Below, one piece after another: positions 1 through 7,159 of a stretch of DNA of 27,817 nucleotides (the stretch's first letter is position 1; each line of letters opens with the position of its first letter). The stretch is from Chrysochromulina parva (lineage: Eukaryota > Haptophyta > Prymnesiales > Chrysochromulinaceae): positions 1-27,817 of the forward strand of contig PJAB01000392.1 of assembly GCA_002887195.1 (NCBI GenBank), given 5' to 3'. A model generated the notes under the pieces. It searched no databases. It was not told the origin of the DNA and worked only from the letters and a program-made list of their open reading frames with translations. The translations under genes were made by a program, and so were the position numbers.

Positions 1-145
1 CGTACACGCACCCGGGTGCGTATACGCGGCTAGGTGCGTTTACGCGAGCGGTAGTACGTATACACAGCGGGTGCGTATACGTACCCCCTCGCGTATACAC
101 AGGTTTCTGCGTATACGCACGACCCCCGACCGCGTAAACGCAGGA
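1..145. repeat. Array of GTATAC-centred palindromic units, ~18 bp period
   Basis: Eight hexamer cores (GTATAC, or the variants GTACAC, GTTTAC, GTAAAC) start at about 2, 20, 38, 58, 75, 93, 111 and 134. Spacings are 18, 18, 20, 17, 18, 18 and 23. Most are flanked by CG/GC so that the unit approaches the palindrome TGCGTATACGCA. The sequence between cores is poorly conserved; only the core and the phase are kept. The array runs off the left edge, so its full length is unknown. It lies beyond the 3' end of the minus-strand gene that stops at 298. It could be a decayed satellite or a cluster of binding sites for a dimeric protein; the sequence does not decide. Confidence 0.7.
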
Positions 146-297
146 AACGACAAACCGTAATTAATTCATGGTAAATTCGGCGCGCGGCGGCGCCGACGCT
201 CGGTGTGACTACCCCGAGGACCAGAAGTTAGAAGACTAGAAGTTCTAGAAGACGAAAAGAATTGGCGTCTACGCTCCTTTAGTCGTCCTTTAAACCG

Positions 298-3200
298 TCA
301 CGCACGCGCGGAGTGCGCTTGATGTGCCGCCTTGAGCTCCGCCAGCCTCTCGAGCTCGCGAAACAGTCTGTCGAACGCACCGATGGTCGTGGCGTCTCCC
401 TTCCATTTGCAAAGCAACTGCTCCTTACGCAGATTGTCCTGCAGCGCTTTCTTAATCCACTCGAGCACCTTGGCGGGATATGCGCGCACGATCCACTCGA
501 CAAAGCCACCTTCCACCGAGTGACATTTCACGTCTGAGTCGCGCGCGACTTCCATTTCGATTTCCGAGATGGACCAAAAGACGCCGTCCGCGCGGCAGGT
601 GAGGTTGACTGTGATCGCCGAGAGCTGCACATCAGCCTCTATCCGCACAAGGTTGCGCACTCCGATCCAAGCGTTGAGGAACGACAGGTTGCCCTTGCCC
701 AGCAGCGTGAGGCGTGCCGCCTCGGCAGTCACGTTGAAAAGGATGGGGCGCTGCAAGCGCAGCTCCAAAGTGCCCAAATGCTCACCCGCGACGGCAGCCT
801 CTTCGTGTGGTTCTGGCGCCCGCACCGCCGACGCTGCCGCTGCAGCCGCTGCCACCGCCGCCGCCGCCAGGTGGTCTCTGCCCGTTCGGCTGGCCAGCTC
901 CGCCGCTGCCGCCACCAGACCCTTGCGCAAGACAGACTCTGTCCCGGGCTCAGACCAGCGCGCCGAGATGAACTCGTACCTGTGCGCACGGTCGTGCGCC
1001 CGGTCATCTCCGCTAGCGTCGTGCCGGCTCGAGCGATCAACTAGGTCCACTGCAAGTCCCTCAAGCGAAATGCACAACTCCGGCAAAAGGATGTTCATTA
1101 CGCCGGTGTCGCAACCATCGCCAAAGCGCGCCTCGAGCGCCACATTCTGGTATTCGAGGTCGACCGTTTGCGTCGCCTCGTGAATCGCCGTCACCGTCGC
1201 GAAGAACCACAGAGGCCTCTCCTCTGCGAGCGGCGGCAAGGCGCTGGTGGACCCTGTTGTACGAGCCTTTGCAGCGGACGGAGCACCTGCCGCTGACGCT
1301 GCTGGCGGCATCGCCCCCCCATGGGAGGGCGTGGTGGGCGTGGTGGGGGGGATCCCGCGGGCCGCCTCGGGAGTGCAGCTCCACTTGGGCGGATACCTCA
1401 GGACTTTGACGCCCGTGCCGCTAACACCTGCCTGTGCATCGCGTGCTTGTAGTTCCTGCATGCGACCAACATAACTCCGCGGCAAGGAAGACGCCCCCTC
1501 GCTCATGAACGCCGCCTCAGGCGTGCCCCTGCCACTCATCGGCTGCTGGCTGAAGTCGTCTCTGCTGCTTGCGCGCGCCTGCTTCCCACTCAACGCACCC
1601 TTGGAGCGTAGCAGCGTGGCCGCCAGCGGCCATGAGCGAGCGTCGTCCAGCGGCGTGTTGCCCCAACGGTCGACCACGTCACAGTCTGCGTTGAACTCTT
1701 CGATGAGGATGCGGATCGTCTCGGTGTGGCCCTCGCTGGCGGCCAGATGCAGAGCGGTCCGATGATCGTAGTCGCCGCGGTTCACGTCGAGACCGGTGCC
1801 GACGAGCGCCCGCAGCCGCGCAACATCCCCGCAGAAAGCCGCTTCGCATAAGTCAGCTGCGGCTCCAACGCTTCTTGCGCGGCCGCCCCCATCAGCTCCT
1901 TCCGCGGGCCCCGAGTCTCTCGGCTCAAGGCGATCAACCCTCGGGCTGATCTCGTAGACGTGGGCGAGAGTCACGCCAAGCTCCTCGAGTAAGGTGGTCT
2001 GTACCGGCGCCGCTTGGAACCTTCGCATCGTCTCATCAAAGCGCTCCTGCAGCCAACCCATCAAACCACTTGCCTTGGGAGGCTCGGCCACGGCTGAACC
2101 ACGGGAACTCACATCATTGGCTGCGCTGGCAACGGCACTGCCGCCGTTTGCGTCGCTGCCGTCGGCGGCTTGACGTTCTCTCTCTCGCCGCCGCTCCTTC
2201 AGAACCTTCATAGCCAAGTCATCGAGCACAATCGAGCCCACGAAGCCAAAAGAGAGCGGATCGCGCGCAGCCAAGCGACCCGCGCCAGTTCCATGACGGC
2301 CGACAGGCTCTGCATGCTCGCGCACTTTCTCCATGTAGCGCCGCTCCCGGGCCGCCAACAGATGGAGCAGGTGAGGCATCGCCCGCGGGAGCATCGACTC
2401 AGTCGATGCTCCACGCGACGATTTGTGTCGCCGGCGAAAGCGCCGTGAAATCACTGGCAACGGCGGTGGCGCGTCTACTGATTGGCCGTGGCCCATGCGG
2501 AAGCGCTTTCCGGGGTCGGCACGAAAAGGGTCGGCGGCGAGATCGTCGGAGGCCAGAGGGTCGTCGCCCGTGTCGGGCGGCTCCTCGGTCTGGCGAAGTC
2601 CAAAGGTCGGGTCAATCATTTCCTCGAGCTCCGCAATCCCACCGAGCAGCTTGCGTCGCCCTACCCACGAGAAGATGTGCGAGCGTATCACGAAAGAGGT
2701 CAGCGTTCCGAAGACCCTGAGCGCCTCCGAGATGTAGTACTCGGTACGCTCGCCGTTCTGTCCAAAAAAGGACGAGAGTGCTACCGCCCACACCTCAGAG
2801 GCGGAGTCTCCGAGGTCCTTGGGCAGTGAGTCGAAGAGCTGCGTCGTGAGGCCGCCGACAGGCTTTGAGAGCGCTAGAAGCAAGACGCGATGCGACGGCA
2901 CGCGCCTCAGGGTCGCCTCGAGAGGCTCGGTGCTCGGCTTGCGATTGATGACGGGTAGACTGTTCCCAGATACTACGCGGCGAACCTTGGTCGGCATCCT
3001 GGAGCCACCGAGCGCGCGCCCCATACCGCTGAGTGTTTCGCGCTCGCTATCGAGCACGCTCAGCGCGCTCTCGTGTGCGTCATCTGTGAACGCACCCGCG
3101 ACAAGGCTGATGCCCTGAAGGTTGCCCGTTGAGGAGCTCGCCAGCGCCGCGAGGTTGAGGCGCGAGCTGCGCAGATCTGTCGAATCTGGCAGAGGCGGCC

Positions 3201-4965
3201 GCAGCCACCACGGCAGACTGCGCTGTGCCGCATCAAGCTCGACCACGTCGGTAAGGGCTTCTGGATCCATCACAAACAAGTCGAGCAACCCTCGGTACCA
3301 CGCGTTGCCTGAGACGAGATGCTTCAGATCGCCAGGCTCATTCACGCGTGCAGCGTTGCGTAGCAGCACCTTGATCTCGGACGCGTTGCCCGGCAGCTGC
3401 TCGAGCCACGTAACACCGACCAAGCACGCCGCTGGCAGCCCAAGAAGAACGCCTACGCGCGGTGGCGGCGGCCCAAAGAGGCCGTCGCCCAGCACAAAGG
3501 CAGCCCACCCAATGAGCCACGAGAGCAACGAGGAGTCCAAGGCTGTCGCAACGAGGGTTGAGGCGAGAGCGTGTGCCGCCAGGGTCATCCAATGCAGCGC
3601 AGCGGCGAGCTCGAGGCGGTGCAGCCAGTGCGCTGAGCGCAGACGCAGATGCTCGTGCTGCGCGTAGCGCTCATGGACGACGAGCAGCACAAAGAGCCGA
3701 ATGGTCTGGCAGCACTCGTTCAGGGCGAAGAGAAGCACAGGCAGCAGCAGCCGCCGCCAACCACGGGCCCCCGCCATCTCTAGCGACAGGGCATACCAGA
3801 AGAGGTACGTCGGGGGTGTCACCGCGAGCCAGCGTAGGCTGCGTACTGACGACTTGAGCCATTGTGGGGATCCGATCGCACGGAGCAGGCTACGTGCTCG
3901 ACCCACCTTGCCGATGCTGATCACGTTAGCCTGTCGGCGCATTGCCGCGGCCGTACGCTCCTCGATGCGCCCATTCCCACTGAAGGTGCTGCTCCCGTAG
4001 TAATGGCCCAGCTGAAGGTCGATGGACTTGCCCACACGTCTCAGCATCGAAAACAAGGCGAGAGTGCGCAGCGTGGCCGCCGCCCTATGAGCTTTACCAT
4101 CCTCCATCGTCGCTCGGAGCGAGGCGAGTTGCACCTTGGTCCGTACGTGGGCGACAGATGGCGAGGCCCACGGGAACCACCACGGGCCACTGCTGCCAAC
4201 GTGGCTAGCGCTGGTCTCTGGACCCGCCTCCTCGACGAATGTTGCGGCGAGCGACGGCAAGCTACCGCTGATCTCCCGCAGGTACAGGATCGCCTCCTCT
4301 TGCCACCAGCGCACACCCGCTTCGAAGGTGAGCGGAATGATCCACAGAACGCTCAGCAGCAGCAGCATGCCAAACACGATCCGGAGCCCACGCCGTACAA
4401 TAGGCACTGGCAAGCCGCCGTTCAACCATCCCCACGACAGCGCGTCGAGCAGTTGCGGAGCAAGCTGCGGATGGATGGCCAATGGTAGAGACGCCTGCAC
4501 GAGCAGCCCACTCAAGAGGTGCGCGTGAGGCCAGAAGATTGCTAGCAAATTGCTTATCTCCAACTCGATGGGGTCGCTCATGGCTGCTGCGAGTGTGATG
4601 CTGGCGGCGCCTAGCGTCGCCGCAATGACAATCACTCCCAGGAGGCTTGCATGGCTCTCAAGAGCGGCCTTGATTTTGTTAGGGCACCTGATCCACAAGT
4701 TGCGCGTGATGATGCTTCGCCAGCAACGCCTGGCAGAGAGAAGCAGCGCGAGCGCCAGCAACAGCCGCAGAGGATGCTTGAGCACAGCTATGAGGACGAG
4801 CGTAGGCGTGGTCCACTTGGCATGTATTTGCGCAATTGCCTCAATGGGTGAAGTCGGGAGTTTGCTGTCCCAGTTTTCGGACGAGAGCATCGTATCAGCG
4901 TGGTCGAGGAGAAACGCAAGCAGGGCTCCGACGAGTACACCCGCCAGGAACGTGAGCGCCGCCAT
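298..4965 (-). CDS. Large multi-pass membrane protein with ankyrin repeats
   Basis: Uninterrupted 1,555-residue reading frame from ATG (4963-4965) to TGA (298-300). I do not recognise the whole protein. The first ~520 residues hold 8-10 hydrophobic segments (about 3-20, 54-78, 107-128, 137-165, 190-215, 385-405, 408-430, 455-475, 480-520), so it is a polytopic membrane protein. Residues ~520-1025 are soluble, with a long Arg/Asp-rich linker. Residues ~1030-1120 carry two to three ankyrin repeats; the signature TALHLAASEGHTETIRILIE followed by DRWGNTPLDDA resembles the ankyrin tail of glutaminase-type proteins. After a Ser/Pro/Ala-rich linker with a poly-Ala run, residues ~1380-1530 form a beta-strand-rich domain ending in an amphipathic helix. 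That region could be lipid-binding, but this is a guess from strand pattern only. The ankyrin part is presumably cytosolic. There are no neighbours in the same operon-like sense; the upstream gene is divergent. Confidence 0.75.
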   Translation of the reverse strand: MAALTFLAGVLVGALLAFLLDHADTMLSSENWDSKLPTSPIEAIAQIHAKWTTPTLVLIAVLKHPLRLLLALALLLSARRCWRSIITRNLWIRCPNKIKAALESHASLLGVIVIAATLGAASITLAAAMSDPIELEISNLLAIFWPHAHLLSGLLVQASLPLAIHPQLAPQLLDALSWGWLNGGLPVPIVRRGLRIVFGMLLLLSVLWIIPLTFEAGVRWWQEEAILYLREISGSLPSLAATFVEEAGPETSASHVGSSGPWWFPWASPSVAHVRTKVQLASLRATMEDGKAHRAAATLRTLALFSMLRRVGKSIDLQLGHYYGSSTFSGNGRIEERTAAAMRRQANVISIGKVGRARSLLRAIGSPQWLKSSVRSLRWLAVTPPTYLFWYALSLEMAGARGWRRLLLPVLLFALNECCQTIRLFVLLVVHERYAQHEHLRLRSAHWLHRLELAAALHWMTLAAHALASTLVATALDSSLLSWLIGWAAFVLGDGLFGPPPPRVGVLLGLPAACLVGVTWLEQLPGNASEIKVLLRNAARVNEPGDLKHLVSGNAWYRGLLDLFVMDPEALTDVVELDAAQRSLPWWLRPPLPDSTDLRSSRLNLAALASSSTGNLQGISLVAGAFTDDAHESALSVLDSERETLSGMGRALGGSRMPTKVRRVVSGNSLPVINRKPSTEPLEATLRRVPSHRVLLLALSKPVGGLTTQLFDSLPKDLGDSASEVWAVALSSFFGQNGERTEYYISEALRVFGTLTSFVIRSHIFSWVGRRKLLGGIAELEEMIDPTFGLRQTEEPPDTGDDPLASDDLAADPFRADPGKRFRMGHGQSVDAPPPLPVISRRFRRRHKSSRGASTESMLPRAMPHLLHLLAARERRYMEKVREHAEPVGRHGTGAGRLAARDPLSFGFVGSIVLDDLAMKVLKERRRERERQAADGSDANGGSAVASAANDVSSRGSAVAEPPKASGLMGWLQERFDETMRRFQAAPVQTTLLEELGVTLAHVYEISPRVDRLEPRDSGPAEGADGGGRARSVGAAADLCEAAFCGDVARLRALVGTGLDVNRGDYDHRTALHLAASEGHTETIRILIEEFNADCDVVDRWGNTPLDDARSWPLAATLLRSKGALSGKQARASSRDDFSQQPMSGRGTPEAAFMSEGASSLPRSYVGRMQELQARDAQAGVSGTGVKVLRYPPKWSCTPEAARGIPPTTPTTPSHGGAMPPAASAAGAPSAAKARTTGSTSALPPLAEERPLWFFATVTAIHEATQTVDLEYQNVALEARFGDGCDTGVMNILLPELCISLEGLAVDLVDRSSRHDASGDDRAHDRAHRYEFISARWSEPGTESVLRKGLVAAAAELASRTGRDHLAAAAVAAAAAAASAVRAPEPHEEAAVAGEHLGTLELRLQRPILFNVTAEAARLTLLGKGNLSFLNAWIGVRNLVRIEADVQLSAITVNLTCRADGVFWSISEIEMEVARDSDVKCHSVEGGFVEWIVRAYPAKVLEWIKKALQDNLRKEQLLCKWKGDATTIGAFDRLFRELERLAELKAAHQAHSARA

Positions 4966-5609
4966 CGCCTATCGCGTTCCAAGATCGCCTCTCGCCTTCT
5001 TCCATGTTCCCAAGGAGGATACCGTAAGGTCGGCCGGATGACGGGATGAGGAACGCAATCAAACGTGTTCCACGCAAGGGTGCACTCACTCGTCGACAGA
5101 GGGCGCGGTTGCACGCTGTACATGTATATGCTTTCCGGATTCCGCGCCGATGACTGCGTGCCTCACCTGTATTTATAGAACCGTGAGTTGAGTGAGGAGG
5201 TGAGAGCGCGGGGGGACCGCGACATACTGTACTGAGATCTGAGTGACTGATTGCAGGGAGGGAAAATGGTGCTGTACTCGCCATTCGCTGCTCGAAGGCG
5301 GTCGGCGAAATGTAGCGGCTTTGAAGGCGCGCGCGGGCGCGCGCGGGAGACGCGTAGCGGCCGGCGGTGCGGCCAGAGCCCCCGATGAGCTCGAGACGCG
5401 AGAGGCGGAGGCGGGCATGCGCAACGGCCGCGGCGAAGCCTTCGAGCGCAGCGTCGAGATCATGACTCCGTTACCGGTACCGGTACGTACCGGTAAAAAA
5501 TGCCTTTGTGCGTCCGCGTGTCCCGTGTGTCCCGTGTGTGTCCCGGCTCCCCCCGGTGTCTTTTTACCGGTAAAAAGACGTACCGGTACAGTACAGTACC
5601 GGTACAGTA
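4966..5609. other. Divergent intergenic region between membrane protein and CmcI-like gene
   Basis: This 644-base gap separates two head-to-head genes and should hold both promoters. A TATA-like element lies on the minus strand (5171-5178). A direct repeat of GCGCGCGCGGG occurs near 5327-5348. The right end is the TACCGG palindrome cluster described separately. Overlapping open frames on both strands exist between 5173 and 5846, but their composition changes at the repeat cluster and I see no domain, so I do not call them genes. Confidence 0.5.
5171..5178 (-). promoter_or_regulatory. Candidate TATA box for the minus-strand membrane-protein gene
   Basis: Read on the minus strand the sequence is CTATAAATAC, a close match to a TATA element, in otherwise GC-rich DNA. 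It is about 205 bases upstream of the ATG at 4965, leaving room for a 5' leader. No other initiation evidence is visible, and TATA use in this lineage is uncertain. Confidence 0.3.
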
Positions 5610-5612
5610 ATG
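5469..5612. repeat. TACCGGTA palindrome/foldback cluster
   Basis: Multiple overlapping palindromes built on ACCGGT and GTAC. An arm ending ACCGGTAAAAA near 5490 is inverted relative to TTTTTACCGGTA near 5562; the latter is itself part of a perfect 16-base palindrome, TTTTTACCGGTAAAAA. Between them is a CCCGTGTGT repeat, and after them more GTACCGGTACAGTA copies running into the start codon of the next gene at 5610. It resembles a small foldback or MITE remnant. A diverged piece of the same text appears near 7184-7215. Confidence 0.6.
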
Positions 5613-6653
5613 TACCGAATGCCGCGCCCGCTCCTCTTTCTCCAGCTCTTGCTGGCTGTACCAAGTGGCGGGAGGCAGCCGCCACGCTCCAAGGAGCACT
5701 TCGCCCGGATCGTCGACCGTGTATGCCTGAGCAACAGCACTCTGTTGGACTACTTTTTCCCAAGCACGCGCACTACCAAAGTGCGCAACAACTGGGTGAG
5801 CCACACGGAGCAGTGCATGAGGAGTAAAAACTGCTACTGCAGCCACGTCCGAGGCTCAAAGGACAAGGAAACCAACCCCCCTGAGAAACTCCTCGAGAGG
5901 GATCGTCTCTTTGGAGGTGCGTGCGAGAGCACTGGCTCGATGAACCTCATGAAGCGCATCATCTCCAGGTCGTCATGCACGAAAAAGCTGCTCGCAAAGA
6001 CGTGTTCATGCTGGACGGGGCGGGGCTCGCCATGTTTATACAGCGATATGAAACCGCCTACCTCAATCGTGCTCATTTCGCTCGCGCGCGCCGCGGGTGT
6101 GAACCACATCATAGAAGAAGGACGAGAGGGAGGGTTGTCTGCATTCATCTACCACCACCACGGATTTCGCCTCACTAGCGTGGAGTATCTGCCGGAGGAC
6201 GAGCCCACGGCGGCGCTGCGCATCATGGCGCCAGATATCAAGATCGTCGACGGGGACGGCAGCGTGCTCATCCCGAAGATGGTGAACGAGATGACCGCAG
6301 ATGAGGCTGCGCGCACCATGGTCATCTTTGACGGCGAGAAGCGTGTGCAGGCGCACAACACCTTCAAGAAGATCCGCGATAAAGTCGCTTTCGCCGCCTT
6401 TGATGACTCGCAGGTACCTGCATTCCGCGACTACCTCGATGCCGAGGGTGAGACGTGGTTCGAGACCGAGCTCAACTTGACGAGCGCGCAGCAGAAGCTG
6501 GCCTCCATGTGGTACGTCGACACGCCTTTGAACGTGCGCAAGGCTGGACCCACAGCAAACATTGAGATTCAGCAAGGCAGTCACACGACGTTTGTGCGCG
6601 GCGGGGGTTGGGGGCGGCTTCATCGTTCCGGTGGTGCTGGCCACATGCGTTGA
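5610..6653 (+). CDS. Secreted CmcI-like Rossmann-fold protein (methyltransferase/hydroxylase-like), intron and frame break
   Basis: ATG 5610 gives a signal-peptide-like start (MYRMPRPLLFLQLLLAVPSG). Downstream the fold core is visible: a helix, then IIEEGREGGLSAF (nucleotide/SAM-binding loop position), a strand around SVEYLPE, MVIFDGEKRVQAHNTF and VAFAAFDDS. This order matches the CmcI/cephalosporin-hydroxylase-like methyltransferase fold, though the substrate is unknown. The reading frame changes twice. Around 5796-5968 a GTGAGC donor and CTCCAG acceptor would join residue ...VRNNW to VVMHEKAARKDVFMLDG (173-base intron). The segment to ...AYLNRAHFARAR then lies one frame away from AAGVNHIIEEG; the change occurs inside the CG tract at about 6080-6094 and no intron fits. 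The C-terminus may also be shifted in the G-rich run near 6598-6618, because another frame continues with a hydrophobic stretch (GGGFIVPVVLATC). It is either a sequencing slip or a decaying gene. Strand and domain are fairly sure; exact structure is not. Confidence 0.55.
   Translation: MYRMPRPLLFLQLLLAVPSGGRQPPRSKEHFARIVDRVCLSNSTLLDYFFPSTRTTKVRNNWVSHTEQCMRSKNCYCSHVRGSKDKETNPPEKLLERDRLFGGACESTGSMNLMKRIISRSSCTKKLLAKTCSCWTGRGSPCLYSDMKPPTSIVLISLARAAGVNHIIEEGREGGLSAFIYHHHGFRLTSVEYLPEDEPTAALRIMAPDIKIVDGDGSVLIPKMVNEMTADEAARTMVIFDGEKRVQAHNTFKKIRDKVAFAAFDDSQVPAFRDYLDAEGETWFETELNLTSAQQKLASMWYVDTPLNVRKAGPTANIEIQQGSHTTFVRGGGWGRLHRSGGAGHMR
5796..5968 (+). other. Candidate intron in the CmcI-like gene
   Basis: Donor GTGAGC at 5796 is in phase 0 after a Trp codon. 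The acceptor, ending CTCCAG at 5968, is preceded by a pyrimidine-rich stretch. Removal moves translation from the signal-peptide frame into the frame carrying VFMLDGAGLAMFIQRYE. The donor at 5781 (GTGCGC, also phase 0) is an alternative. Confidence 0.45.
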
Positions 6654-7159
6654 GAGTCCAGACTTCTCCAGTTGCGTTGATGGCTTGAGACTCCCTCGTG
6701 CCGGGCTGACGGCTCAACGGAGCTAGTATGCTGCAGTGTGGGACGACTGTGTGAGTCAGCACGCGGGTGGACACCGTGGCGGTCACGCTTGCATCTCATG
6801 GCACGTGTTGAAACACCCGCGCGTCAGACCACAGAAAACCTCAGACGTGAAAGCTCAGCACCTTGACCTTCGCGCTTCGGTGGCTCCCCGGTCGTACTAA
6901 GAACTGACGTCTGTCGAGTTTGTGTTCATAGCGAGTGATGTTTGATCGCCATGGTGATCGCTCGGCCTTTTGCGCCGCGCCGCCCGTCTCGCACGTCTAG
7001 TGCGAAGTTATGCGCTGCTATCGTACCTACTCCATATGCCATATCACCCCGATCACACGTGCCATCCGATGAGGTCGGATTGTACTGTAGTCTTTTTCAC
7101 CCAGGGCTGGGTTTCGTTTGTGGACCTCAAATGAATACTGAGTAAACCCAGTCACAAAC
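6654..7159. other. Convergent intergenic region, no gene seen
   Basis: Lies between the 3' ends of the plus-strand CmcI-like gene and the minus-strand glycan enzyme. Open frames here are short and lack recognisable features. A possible weak stem (CTGGGTTT near 7106 with AAACCCAG near 7145) sits close to the minus-strand gene's stop and could lie in its 3' untranslated region. The left ~70 bases may still belong to the preceding gene if its G-run is frameshifted. Confidence 0.5.

Noticed and set aside
5243..5827. Overlapping frames on both strands in the intergenic region
   Set aside because: They run through the palindrome cluster and G+C-rich low-complexity text, with no motif. A transit-peptide-like stretch on the minus strand (near 5464) has no mature domain after it.
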